A DNA stretch of 64,000 nucleotides. It comes from Calendula officinalis (taxonomy: Eukaryota; Streptophyta; Magnoliopsida; Asterales; Asteraceae). Position numbers and translations under genes: made by a program. The notes beneath the pieces were generated by a model. It was not told the origin of the DNA. It did no database searches and saw nothing but the letters and a program-made list of their open reading frames with translations. Within the stretch, counting starts at the first letter, position 1. Each line of letters begins with the position of its first letter. The stretch spans positions 48,686,646 through 48,750,645 of the forward strand of contig OY970821.1 of NCBI GenBank assembly GCA_963853835.1, in the 5' to 3' direction. Shown piece after piece: positions 22,376 to 33,674 of the stretch.

Positions 22376-23673
22376 AAACAATTAAAAATTTGGTACCCAA
22401 TCAGTTATGGGTCCTGAACGATTAGTAATAGATGTCTTATGAAGAATTTTAAGAAAGAATGAATTTAGAGTTTTGGAGAACTGCAAGGAGGCAGTTCTGT
22501 TTTTGTTAATTTGATAGACCATTTTAAGGATTTCTCAGGAGAAAGTAAAATCCAGTTTGATTTTTCATTTTGAATCCATTTATATTTAACAAACTTGGAT
22601 GGTGTTTGATTTAGCTTGGGAGACGGAGTTAAGGAACCAGAATTTGGCGATTTAGGTGCAGACACTACGTGATAAACGGATTTTGGCGATTTATGTGTAG
22701 GAACTACGCGAGAAACTGATTTTGGTGATTTAAATGCAGAAACTACACGATAAACTGATTTTGGAGATTTAGGTGCAGAAACTACACGATAAACTGATTT
22801 TGGAGATTTTGGATATCGAGCAAGCATTGTTTTGCAGGGTTCTAGATAACAAATTGTACATGAATGAATGATTGAACCATTTTTATGAAGAACATCATGT
22901 CGGGGACCACAAGGAGCATCTTTTCTAACAAAATATCGTATATCATATTGAGAAATTGGTTTATTAGTTTTTCTATCAAAATAAACATTTTTGCCAGTTT
23001 TATCTGTTTGAACAATCAAATTGACACCATTAACAGTGAAATTAACAGGACGATAAATTGAAGAATCATAGACAATCCCATAAAGTGTAGCAGGAGAAAT
23101 AAACTTTGTTGAGTTATTACATTTATTTGAATTAGAAAAAGAAGTAGCTAAAAACGAAGGAGATCTAGACTTCTTAAGCTCCTTGGACTAAAGCATACTA
23201 GACTTAGTCGAATTAGACTTCTTAAACTGCTCAACTTCTTTCACTCCGCCTTGCATTGGCTTCTTAAGCTTGGATTTTAAATTTCGATCTGAAAAATTTA
23301 AAACAAGGGAATTAGAATCTCGTCTTAAAAGAATTGGAGTTTTAGGAGAAGAAGAATTAGCATTTTGAGGCGTTGGTTTTGAAGAAGCATTTTGATTAGA
23401 AACCTGTTGATTAGAAATAGATTTTATTTCTACGATTTTATCTTCTAATTCATGAATTTTGGTTTGTAAATCAGATTTTTCATTGTCAAATGCCTTATGC
23501 GTTTCATCGATTTCATTTTCCAGTTAACAAATTTTATTTTCTAGAATTAGAGAGGGAACATAAATCTTTGGTGTTACTTTTTGTTGAAGCACAGCATTAC
23601 CCTTGATCTCAAATTCTTCAGGTGTAATAATTGGAAAATAATCATCTTTTTCAAATTAGTCCTTTTTAGTTTC
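22376..23673 (-). pseudogene. E2 gag-pol spacer with 13-residue tandem repeats
   Basis: Same frame as gag and protease, with stops. The open part 22465-23019 has a DIRYFVRKDAPCGPRHDVLHKNG region, then four tandem copies of a 13-residue unit like KSPKSVYRVVSAP (39-bp repeat at about 22640-22815). Upstream (23040-23670) the frame continues through a Lys/Ser-rich part and a coil-like part (LENEIDETHKAF) with isolated stops. I recognise no domain; it is probably a fast-evolving part of the Gag tail. Confidence 0.6.
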
Positions 23674-24606
23674 TTATGTGTTATTTAATGCAGTGTAATT
23701 GAAACTAATTTGGACATTCTCCTTTTTAGCTCTGTTGAAGGTCTCTATTTCTTCTTCCTCATCAGTCATCCTAATGAAACGTTGCGAGATTCCATTGTGT
23801 GGGTATCTTGAATCATATAATGTAGGAACCATTTTGCACGCGGTCTTAAGGTATTCTGGATTGTCAGCTCCTAGCCCTTCTCGTGAATTGAAATATTTGA
23901 AGTCTTTGGGCTTGTTAAGATGAATGGTTTGATCAGTGTGTCCTCTTTTGACAATCAATTCCTCAAGATGTTTGATATGTGAATTCAATTTACTGGTTTC
24001 ATGCTTGAGTTTGTGTATGATATTTTGTTTGTTTAGCATTTCATTTGATGAAATGATGTGTTGTTCATGAAGATTTTCAGTTAATTCTTTGATTTGTGAA
24101 TTTAAAGATTTAAACTGTTTTTCATTTTCGTCAAACTCTTGTTGTTTACATTCCAAACAATTTTTAGTACTTTGATATTCATACCATGTCTTAGTGTATT
24201 GTTTGTGATTGTGATCATGCCTAGGCTTCAATTCTGATACTTGAGTTTGTAAATCCAGATTCTCTTGTTTAAAAATTTTAGTTTGTTGAATATGATGAAC
24301 AAGTGGATCACCTAGATGAGCAAATTGTTCCTTTTGTTTTTCCAAATCATTTAAACGATCTTTAAGTTGAACATTTAAATCTTTTTCTACTAAAAGTTGT
24401 TGGGTTAATAATTCTATTTGAGATATCTGAGTTTGGATAAAACAAGTATCAGAATCATTGGAAGTATTTTCATTAGAGAGAAGAGAAGTATGTACCTTGC
24501 CATCCTCGTCGACTTCATTCATACGATCAGCAACCTCAGCATTTTCTCTCGCCATAAAGCATAAGTTGGCTGAATGTTCTTCATCCTTAGGTTCAGAATC
24601 TTCCAT
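23674..24606 (-). pseudogene. E2 Gag C-terminal coiled coil
   Basis: 310 codons in the gag frame, directly after a TGA (24607-24609) that ends the zinc-knuckle segment. It starts with an acidic patch and LCFMA, as copia Gag does after the zinc knuckle, then runs through long heptad-rich Leu/Gln/Glu/Lys helices (about residues 60-230). Sireviruses are known for coiled coils in Gag. The C-terminal third includes GISQRFIRMTDEEEEIETF. The first Met is probably not a real start; it is the first Met after the stop. Confidence 0.75.
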
Positions 24607-25749
24607 TCAACTAAGGTTTTCAGCTAACAACACTTTTCCAGCCTCTATTTCCTTAGCCATGAGCATCTTTCGTTTAAAGTAATCAGAATCACGGACTTTG
24701 GGTTTCTTGCAATCACGTGAATAATGACCAGCAATACCACAATTGTAACATTTTTTCGTTGGATCCACTGGTGTAAGAGTTGGCTTATCAGTAGTGTTGT
24801 TTGTCGCTGAAGCAGATGGAGCAGATTTAAAGTTTGAGGACGATCTTAAGTTGTTGTTTGTGGGTTTTTTATAATACTTCTTCTCATAATTTGAAATAAG
24901 TGACATAGCTTGAACTACATCTTTGAGTTCTTTTTGCAAATCATCAGTTGTAGATGTTACAGATGCTTCAACACTTTCTTTCATTTTAGTAGTTGTTGCA
25001 TACTGACGATGTTGTTTTGTGAGTAGTGCAAGAGTATCATCAGTCTCTTGTTTAGTTTTCACTATGTTTTTAACCATAGGTTCATTTTGGTGCAAGTATT
25101 CATAAAGTTAATGAATATCGATTAGACTGAGATCTTTGTGTTGCATGGCACTATTCCCAAACATTTCCCACTCTGGTAAAAGACTGTTGATGAATTTGAT
25201 ATTGAGCTCCAAATTTTCTTTTCGCAAGTTGTTTTTGCGAAGTTCATTCATCATTGTACAATATCGATGATATGTACTTTCCAAGTCTTCTCCAGTTATG
25301 GCCTTGAATGATCGATAAGAGTTTAGGGTAGTAACCATCTTTTCTTTGTTGCCTAACACAATACCATCCATTTGCTTTCTGGTCTCATCCCACACCTCTT
25401 TACCGGTTTCAAGGCTATCCAAATTGTTATAGATATCGTTTCGTAAGCCTTGAAGCATAAATGAATATGCTTGTAAATCAGCTTTAGCCCGTAGTTTTTG
25501 TGGAGCTGAATATTTATCAGGAGTAAGACGACGTTTGCCACCGATAACTGCAGGAACAACATCCGGTTCAGCAAGAACATCTTCATAAAATATTGCATTC
25601 CCGTGCTCGAGAGATTCAAGAATTTCCGTAGATAGCTCCTGATTCTTGATGAAGTGGAGAAATCGTTTCTTCCACTGAAGATACTCTCCTCAATATAACA
25701 CCGCTGGTTTAAGATCAGATCCGATCGAAAGTGCGTCTTTTGAAGTCAT
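24607..25749 (-). pseudogene. E2 Gag N-terminal domain and zinc knuckle
   Basis: The likely start is ATG at 25749 (MTSKDALSIGSD). A TGA at 25690-25692 interrupts it after 19 codons; then the frame carries a copia Gag fold (KYSAPQKLRAKADLQAYSF, LQGLRNDIYNNLDSLET, LNSYRSFKAITGEDLESTY, FINSLLPEW). A further stop at 25108 is followed by the segment with the CCHC knuckle CYNCGIAGHYSRDC (about 24712-24752), which binds element RNA. The stops are single codons in an otherwise continuous frame. Confidence 0.85.
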
Positions 25750-27051
25750 TTTAAAATGATTTGAATTTGTGAAGTTAATAGTTTGGGCTTTGAAACGAAG
25801 CCGAAGACTATGATGATCAAATGTGAAATCAAACACCTAGCCGAACAACTAGCTGAACAAATTTAGCCGAAGATTGTGATCGGGTCTAATAAGATGTTCG
25901 GGCCGAAGACTTGGGCCAAACACTATGTTCGGGCCGAAGATGGTGTTCGGGCCGAGCTTTTGAAACAGTATAAAATTGTTGGGCTTAAAACAATTAATCC
26001 GGTGGTTTAAGCTTGATTTAAAAAAAACGTGTATTGTTTTTATTGATATTGTATTGGGCTTAGTGGAAGAACAAATTGTTTTATATGAGCCGAACAAAAT
26101 GTATTGGGCTTATAGGTTTAAAATCGTGTATTGTTTTAAAATTGGGCCGGTCGAACACTTTGAAATGTATTTTGGTTTAAAATGTATTGGGATTATAGGT
26201 TTGAAGCAGATAGGGCCGAACACTTTGAAGCAGATAGGGTCGAACACTTTGTTTTTATTGATTGTGTATTGGCATATCGAAGCAGATGAAACGAGAATAG
26301 CTTCGAACAGGAATGAATCGAACAATTTGCTCACGCAGGGATGAATCGAACAGGAATTGATCGAACTGAGATGAATCGAACATAGAAAAAATCACGCAGG
26401 GATCTAATAGGGATGATTCTGGTTTGAACAATATGTAGCCGAACTCATGATCGATCTTGAACAGGTATGAACAGGGATTGATCGAGCACTTGAGGTAGCC
26501 GAACACCCTATGAGCCGAACACCCTATGAGCCGATCACCCTATGAGCCGAACACCCTATGAGCCGATCACCCTATGAGCCGATAACCCTATGAGCCGAAC
26601 ACCAGTGAGCCGAGAATGTGTTGTTCTTCAAGCCGAAGTCTTGTACGCACTTTCAAAAACTCACAATTTTGATCCAATCTCACTCAATACTTGACCAAAT
26701 TCAATGATTCCATTCCCAAACTGTTCGAAATTGATTTTCTAACAATCTGATCCGATCATATATCCCAAAACATAACACTACAGCTTGAATTTGTTGAATT
26801 ACTGTCGTTTTTTGTGTTTTTCAACTTTTTCACTAAAATCACTGAATCATGATCAATTGTTGATGGAATTGATCGAAATTTGATCCTATTGTTATTAGAA
26901 TCAATGGAGAAACATTAATCTTCAATCAAATCATTGATTCCAATCGAAAAATTCACAGATTAATTTCTCAGTGACGAACGAACTTTTTCACCAAAAATCT
27001 CAGATCTGGATCATTTCACCACGAATTTGGATCTGCTCCTTGAAGGATTGA
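25750..27051 (-). other. E2 5' leader with 16-bp tandem repeats
   Basis: Noncoding. It contains GTTCGGGCCGAAG-type words like those in the E1 leader, and seven tandem copies of a 16-bp unit AGCCGAACACCCTATG (26497 to about 26608) with GAAC/GATC variation. The ORFs at 25849-26506 arise from the repeats and are not convincing. Confidence 0.6.
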
Positions 27052-27064
27052 GTTCTGATACCAA

Positions 27065-27328
27065 TTGAGAGAGCTAATGAGACCGAAATTAAGCTAATTC
27101 ATGGTGATTTGATGGAGATTGAAGATCAAAGTGTGTGTAAAGTGTGTGTTTTCTTGAGAGAGAGATGGAAGGAAGTAGGTAACTTTCAAATGATAATTCT
27201 ATTCAAATGAGAGGAAAGCTTACATTTCAAGTCAATACAAAGGTATTTATACTTCCTACCACTTAACACAACTTCTTAGTTAATTAACAAGATTAAAGGT
27301 CAAAACTAGTTATAAAGTGGTCCTAACA
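27065..27328 (-). repeat. E2 5' LTR (element orientation) and adjoining PBS
   Basis: 264 bp with TGAGAGAGC and GTCCTAACA plus-strand ends. On the minus strand it begins TGTTAGGACC and is followed (27052-27063) by TGGTATCAGAAC, one mismatch from the initiator tRNA-Met primer site. Confidence 0.9.
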
Positions 27329-27750
27329 ACTAAATATATCTTTTTACATCAATTCTTTTATTCTATTCCAAAATAAATATAATGGTATAAATGTCAAATA
27401 ATTTTAATTTGCCTTGAATGAAATTTAAACAAATCAATTCCATTTATATTAATGCATTATTGATCTATAGTTAACAAACAAGAATATATTATTATGAAAA
27501 CAATTAACTTGGGCATCAATGCTTCGATATTTTTCTAAAGATAACTAGTATGCATTTCTTCCCAAAAAAAAGTATAACATATAACAATAAAATATATTGA
27601 TTCAAAGATTGAGATACAAGATATATATAAATCATATTTTTATTTAAAGGCGAATTTTATACATATTTATAAGCAAATCAAAATAAAAGAATTCATCAAA
27701 ATAAAATACGATTGTAAAAAAAAATGCATGCCAACTACATTGAATTTCAT

Positions 27751-28152
27751 AGGGGATAGTGGGTGTGTGGCTGTCACGTACTTAAGTTAAGTGTGGAACC
27801 ACTTATAACTACATAGTTTTGGTTTAAAAAAATTAAAACGGTTATTTTTACAATATCTTGTCACTTTCTCAACGTATTAGAACACTTACATAATATAAAA
27901 ACACCAACTCAACACCATTTGAAGAACATGACATGTGTTCAATATAAACATCATTTCAAGAATATGAAACTTGAATCACCAATTCAACAAAAACATAATT
28001 AATATTTTAGATAATTAATGAGTTTTAGACGGGATTTGATATACTAATGAGTTTATGTATTGAGTTATAAGTTTTTTTAACCTAAATTATGTAGTTTTAG
28101 GTGGTTCCATACCTAATCTTAGGTATGTGTCAGCCACAGACTCATTTTTCCC
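27751..28152. mobile_element. MITE of about 402 bp with long terminal inverted repeats
   Basis: The left end GGGGATAGTGGGTGTGTGGCTG and the reverse complement of the right end GGGAAAAATGAGTCTGTGG are clearly related. The similarity continues for about 75 bp through TGGAACCAC and AACTACATA words. Flanks ATTTCATA (27743-27750) and TTTTCATA (28153-28160) form an 8-bp duplication with one mismatch, which fits a hAT or Mutator-type MITE. No coding capacity. Confidence 0.65.
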
Positions 28153-28160
28153 TTTTCATA

Positions 28161-28828
28161 TATAATCTGAAAAGAAAAGGTTTATGATTGTAACCTGACC
28201 AACCAATCGGGTCAACCCAACTAACCTGATTCTTTGTAGGGTTGGATTGCGGAATAATTTTTTTTTACTCCTAACCCAAATGGCCTCTGACCCGTGACCC
28301 GACCGGACAACCTGATTGACCGGGTGTTTAAAAATTCCCATTAGTCGGATATGTTTTGGTTACAAATTTAGTTTCGTCGATATAAGTTGTTCAAAGTGCT
28401 TTATTTTCGTAAGTTTTACTGAGAAAGGTTAAAAAAAAGGTCATTAGTGGCAAAAATAGTCCAAAACATTTAATTAATCTGCTTTAGTTTTTAAATTATT
28501 TTACCTACAATAATATTTAATATAATTAAAAATTAAGCAATTGTAATAAAAAGTAACAATACATTGTTCAAAACATGCATAAACAATTTATTTTGGCCAA
28601 AAACTCCAAAACAAATAACTTGAGTTACCTATGCGATGTTTAGAATCTTAATTTCAAAAACATCTTTCTCACAGTAGTAAACACAAAGTTCTAAATATAT
28701 GATCCATCGAAAATTGTTTCTACATCAAACTATATATTGCCCTAAAAAACAGAAATCAAAGGTAATATAGGGAAATACTAATAATACTTCTTAGGGCATT
28801 CTTTAAGAGAAACATTAGTATTTAAATT
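28161..28828. other. Gene-free stretch between elements
   Basis: The part at 28185-28330 is rich in GGGTCAACCC/CCCGACC words, a common plant repeat vocabulary. The remainder is AT-rich without ORF, hairpin or exon signal that I can support. 27334-27750 before the MITE is likewise plain AT-rich sequence. Confidence 0.5.
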
Positions 28829-28933
28829 TGTTAGTCTCGTAATAAGTGAATTTCAACACTTGTACGTTTTCACTGATTAATTTAAAATTAATGGTAATAC
28901 TCAACACTTTTTAAACCTTTTTTTATTAATCAA

Positions 28934-30561
28934 GAGTTGTATTCTAGGAAGTCCAAAGGATTTGTCTAGTCCTAAGGGACAAATCCTAGTCATTGTATCA
29001 AAATGGTCAAGATCAAATCCCCCAGCTACAGCTACAGCCACCGCCGGCCGCTGCCTCCGGCCACCTCCGGCCGCTGTCCGCCGCCGACCACCGCCGATCG
29101 CCGATCGCCGTCGTCCGCCGCTGTCCGCCCCCGGTGGCCGGCGGCCGGCGGTGGTGGTGGTGGCTGACAGGGAAGGTGCTGGTGGTAATGGGGGTGGTGG
29201 TGTTATTTATGTATCGAAGCACATGTGCTTCACTAAATTCAGGTCACGAAACACATGTGCTTCAAGTCACTAAAAACATGAGTTTCTAAACATACAAGGG
29301 AACATACGAAGCACATGTGTTTGGCGTTATGAAACTCATGTGCTTCACTACACACAAAAAAAAAATCAAAACAAGTGACGAACATATCATTATGAAGCAC
29401 ATGTGCTTCATTAAGCCAAGCACATGTGCTTCATAAAGCCAAGCACATGTGTTTTTGTTCCTGAATACATGTAACTTACAAGCAAGTCATTTGTGTTTGA
29501 ATCACGAAGCACATGTGCTTGACGTTATGAAACACATGTGCTTCACTACACAAGAAAAAAAATCAAAACAAGTGACGAACATATCATTATGAAGCACATG
29601 TGCTTCATAAAGCCAAGTACGTATGTTTTTGTTCCTGAACACATGTAACTGACAAGCAAGTCATTTGTGTTTGAATCACGAAGCACATGTGCATGACGTT
29701 ATGAAACACATGTGCTTCACTACACAGAAAAAAATCAAAACAAGTGGCGGACATATCATTATGAAGCACATGTGCTTCATAAAGCCAAGCACATGTGTTT
29801 TTGTTCCTGAACACATGTAACTTACAAGCAAGTCATTTGTGTTTGAATCACGAAGCACATTTGCTTGACGTTATTAAACACATGTGCTTCACTACACAGA
29901 AAAAAAAATCAAAACAAGTGACGAACATATCATTATGAAGCACGTCTGCTTCATAAAGCCAAGCACATGTGTTTTTGTTCTTGAACACATGTAACTTACA
30001 ATCAAGTCATTTGTGTTTGAATTACGAAGCACATGTGCTTGACGTTATGAAACACGTGTGCCTCACAACACAAGAAAAAAAATCAAAACAAGTGACGAAC
30101 ATATCATTATGAAGCACATGTGCTTCATAAAGCCAAGCACGTGTGTTTTTGAACCTGAACACATGTAACTTACAAGCAATTCATTTGTCTTTAAATCATG
30201 AAGCACATGTGCTTAACGTTATGACACACATGTGCTTCATTACTTGAATCACATGTGCTTGGCTGTACGTATACACTCCTTTATTTTCAAAACACATGTA
30301 TATCAAACACATGTGCTTCCAGTCACGACCACCACCACGGGTCACCACCGCCGGCGGCCACCTCCAACCGCCGTCCGCCGCCGCCGTCCGTCGACGGCCG
30401 CCGCCGCCGGCCGCCGTCTCCGGCCGCCGGAGAAGCACATGTGCTTGTAGTGGAGTTGGTGGTTTCAATCTTGATCTTGAGCATTGATTTTTCTTGATCC
30501 AAGGGCTAATAATTGTTCCTTGGGACTAGATAAAATTAATGGACTACCTTGAACATTTCAC
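28934..30561. mobile_element. Mutator-like non-autonomous element filled with CACATGTG palindromes
   Basis: The insertion in the E4 LTR is flanked by a 9-10-bp duplication TATTAATCAA (28924-28933 and 30562-30571), present once in the intact right LTR. Ends are related as inverted repeats over about 60-100 bp (TAGGAAGTCCA...TCTAGTCCTAAGGGACAA versus reverse complement AAGGTAGTCCA...TCTAGTCCCAAGGAACAA), which with the TSD length suggests a MULE. The inside is a GC-rich CCG/CGG block (29026-29165), about 34 copies of a GAAGCACATGTGCTTC-type palindrome, and a second GC-rich block (30325-30430). No transposase. ORFs in the GC-rich blocks are low complexity. Confidence 0.72.
29380..30270. repeat. 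Higher-order tandem array, about 174-bp period, of ACATGT palindromes
   Basis: The string GAACATATCATTATGAAG recurs at 29380, 29577, 29750 (variant), 29923 and 30097, giving periods of 197, 173, 173 and 174. Each unit holds about five palindromes (GAAGCACATGTGCTTC and shorter variants) separated by conserved spacers. Confidence 0.85.
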
Positions 30562-31462
30562 TATTAATCAATAATGATACAATAAAGATGCTAGCAGTTT
30601 GCAGAATAGCTAAGAATAAATCCTAACTAAATTGCTTGCATGTGATAGACAACAATAGATATTATCTTAGACAAGTTTATGATCAACAAATGATCAAGCA
30701 CAAGACAGACACCTTTGTTAAGAAGATTCAATTCTCCAATCAAGTAACTCAGGTTAACTGGTGGTTTACACTCTGCTCAAAGGAATAAAGTTCTGGAGTA
30801 ATTTCAGCAGCGTGTAACCTTGTTGGGTGCACATAGAAATCGATCGTCTAAGTCCTCAATTTATAGCATTGGAAAACGTACAACCAAAGGAATGATCGAT
30901 AAATTCACCGTGTGAGAATTCCGTTGGTGCAGAGGATATTTCATGGGACGAGCACGACTAACGGAATTTTGACAGTACTTTCTGTCGTCTTGTGATCGCC
31001 GATATCTTCTAGAAGATTTGCAAGATATTCTCATAATCAGCGATGCACAAACTTGTGCTTTACTTGTGTCTTTCTGTGACATTAAAACTTCGAGCCTATG
31101 TACACTTCTGGCAGCCATGAGTCTTCGGATACTCATGCTTCTTCAGATGGCCTTCAGCTTCAGTGACCTTCACTAAGAGTATTGCTTAGAGAAGTATATG
31201 TTCAATGGTTCAGCGTTATTGTCCAATGTTTGATGAACCTGTTACAACTATCTGATCAGTTAACCAGTATCTGATTCCGCACGGGGAACTGATCGTTGTT
31301 TCAGATAGTGATCAGATAGTGTACCTAGGTAACTAAATTCCGAACTGATCAGATTCAGTTACCCACAATCTGAGGAACTAATCCTCAGATTGTCTTCTAA
31401 CTATTTCCCTTTTTGTCTTCATTAAATCCCTTCAGTGGGTGATGCTTTTCAGCGACCCAACA

Positions 31463-31857
31463 ATCTCCCCCTATTGTATGTAGACAAATAGTTAGGCAAC
31501 TCCCCCTGAATATGTGAAGGTTTTATATTTAACCTTCTGTATTTTTCACAATTCAGAGGGTCTTCGACATACCTAGAAAACATTACAATATATGATGATC
31601 TGATAGAATCTGATCATACTACAATTCATAACTCATATTTTCTTGTTGAGTTTTTCTAAGTATCTAGCAAGCAAATAACTCAAGTATGTCAAAATCATTA
31701 TCGTCAGCTGATAATGTTCATTCATAACGAGTGGCATGCGATAAGCATAAAAGTAAATTGTTTTGGGTGCATGCAGAAAAGTAAATTTGTTGTTAGGTTA
31801 CAGACCATTGTTTTTAAAACATAAACAAAAACAAATTTTTCTTCAAACACCGGCCTT
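31463..31857 (-). other. E4 PPT and 3' noncoding
   Basis: The plus strand reads ATCTCCCCCTA immediately after the LTR, with another ACTCCCCCTG at about 31500. No ORF. It lies between the env-like stop (31858) and the LTR. Confidence 0.65.
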
Positions 31858-32060
31858 TCACCGCCGGTTGCTTCCACCATCCTTCAGCAGATCACTCCTT
31901 CCTTCAGAAGCTTGAGCAGAGGCCCTTCCTATGACGAGGGGAGCTAAGGAGGGAGCAATTGGGACCCTGGTAGTACCACCAAGGTGAGTGAGAGTGATTT
32001 CTTGAAGCTCTTCAAACCTGACACCGGTAACACCGCAAAATTTAGAAAGCGTTTTTTTTT
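31858..32060 (-). pseudogene. E4 env-like frame, C-terminal end
   Basis: The minus-strand frame KFCGVTGVRFEELQEITL runs to a TGA at 31858-31860. It carries a GGTTRVPIAPSLAPLV stretch. A homopolymer of 9 A upstream shifts the frame. It is cut off from the rest of the frame by the Gypsy LTR 32091-35065. No known domain; its place after the rest of the env-like frame supports the assignment. Confidence 0.45.
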
Positions 32061-33156
32061 AAGGTGCAGAAGCATAAGATATTAGATAAGTGTTAGGTTT
32101 AGGTTTACAAACCAAACGTCCCAAAATAAACTCCAAATAATAATATTTAAACGGTGTTAATAAATGACATGGCTCATTTTACAAACATATCCAACTGAGC
32201 TTGGTCACTCATTCTGTCCAAAGCACCGATCAACCTGAAAAGAGTCAACGAGGGAGGGATTAGCACAAAGCTAAGTGAATGAATATAATCTACAAATTCT
32301 GTAAAGCACAACAAGCTAGCATAAACATCTCTACGATCGAAAAGCCACATAACCATATAACACTGTTTGTTCAAGAAGCTCGGTGGTGGTCCTGCAGGAG
32401 CCTAAAACCATCGTCGGCCCAACGACGGTACCCAAAAGCATGTACCCAACTCCCCGGTAAACCACCTTACGTATAACGTATACAGGTAAGGTCCGAATAC
32501 CATATGAGTCGATACACTATGCCCAGCGCACTGACTTCTCAAACCTCGGTTGCCCACTAACTGAGTCCTCGGTTACCAATCAAAGAGAGTTGTTGCTACC
32601 AATTAAGCCAAGTGTTGCTAACAATCAAGAAAAGTCACTTCACATATGTGCACATAACCTATTTAACTTAACACAATCAAATAGGTACCAAACAAGCAAA
32701 CTGTTAAAGATTCGCGCCCGAGAAACGACCCGAACAACCCCTGCCCGGAGTTCACGAACGTGAACTAGAGTTCACGATCGTGAACACATGCCAGAACCCT
32801 CTTTCTGCATTTTTCCCACAAACATGCAATACCAAACCGATTGTAACCAAACACAAGTTGGAGGTTAAATCCACTCACCGTAACCTTCAATCCCGTAAGT
32901 CAGTGAGCTAATATCACTGAGTTTCCTCCTCGGTTCCTGTACACCAAAGAATACCGAATTAGTACATAATTCCACCAAGACCATAAACAATGTTAAATAT
33001 ATATTTAACACTAACACTTGCACCAACTGGATAACTAAACACTTGTAACATCATATAAACAAGTCATGACCATATCATACATATCCAACAAGTCAACTAA
33101 CCATTTTACACATTATCCCTCCAAACAGGTCAACTAAGTTGTTGAGTTGAGTTCTA

Positions 33157-33478
33157 AAGCTAACTTCTCAAGCCCACTTCTCAAGATCACTTCTCAAGCT
33201 CACCTCTCAAGCTCACATCTCAAGCTCACCTCTCAAGCTCACTTCTCAAGCTTAACTCTCAAGCTCACCTCTCAAGCTTACCTCTCAAGCTCACTTCTTA
33301 AGCTTACCTCTCAAGCTTACCTCTCAAGCTCACTTCTCAAGCTTACCTCTCAAGTTCACCTCTCAAGCTCACTTCTCAAGCTTGCCTCTAAAGCTCACTT
33401 CTCAAGCTTACCTCTCAAGCTCACCTCTCAAGCTTATCTCTCAAGTTTACCTCTCAAGCTCACCTCTCAAGCTTACTT
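33157..33478. repeat. 13-bp minisatellite (CTCAAGCTCACCT), about 24-25 copies
   Basis: Units alternate mainly CTCAAGCTCACCT, CTCAAGCTTACCT and CTCAAGCTCACTT. Since 13 is not a multiple of 3, all frames repeat every 39 bp, which creates a false repetitive ORF. Confidence 0.9.
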
Positions 33479-33674
33479 CCTTACCAAATGGCCCAAACGG
33501 GTCAAAACCCGAACATCACTTATAACATACACAATTCACAACCATCATCCATAAACTACCACATTTAGAAAGACACAACTAGTCAACCAATCCAACAAGT
33601 TCATAACTATCATAACCCAACTATTTGACTTCCAAAATCATAAGTTCTATCTCTTGCCCCTAATCACCCAAACA

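Larger units (their letters stand above)
15316..27328 (-). mobile_element. E2: Sirevirus-like Ty1/copia retrotransposon, complete but mutated
   Basis: LTRs at 15316-15578 and 27065-27328 are flanked by a perfect 5-bp target duplication ACTAA (15311-15315 and 27329-27333). A near-perfect tRNA-Met PBS lies at 27052-27063 and a polypurine tract at 15579-15592. The gene order on the minus strand (gag, zinc knuckle, coiled coil, protease, integrase, reverse transcriptase, RNase H) is Ty1/copia. A long gag with a coiled-coil tail, a long 3' noncoding region and repeated PPT-like CTCCCCCT words are Sirevirus traits. All domains except the integrase C-terminus and its linker lie in one reading frame from the ATG at 25749 to 18814; several stops and a compensating frameshift pair make this copy defective. 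Confidence 0.93.
28829..31462 (-). repeat. E4 3' LTR (element orientation), interrupted
   Basis: LTR sequence occupies 28829-28933 and 30562-31462. Together these match the about 995-bp right LTR (40731-41725). The gap is the palindrome-rich Mutator-like insertion. The ORF at 30861-31136 has a twin at 41127-41402 only because LTRs are duplicated. Confidence 0.88.

Noticed and set aside
28962..29289. Overlapping Pro/Arg/Ala-rich ORFs on both strands
   Set aside because: They come from the CCG/CGG-rich block of the Mutator-like element; low complexity in every frame.
29200..30270. Regularly spaced palindromic repeats resembling a CRISPR array
   Set aside because: Spacers are themselves conserved in a 174-bp unit, there are no cas genes, and the array lies inside a plant transposon with a TSD.
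30196..30497. Similar ORFs at the right GC-rich block
   Set aside because: Same low-complexity CCG repeats, open in several frames at once.
30861..31136. A 91-residue ORF with a homologue at 41127-41402
   Set aside because: Both copies lie in the two LTRs of E4; the similarity is due to LTR duplication and not to a gene family.
33147..33554. A 135-residue repetitive ORF
   Set aside because: It is the translated 13-bp minisatellite; all frames repeat every 39 bp.
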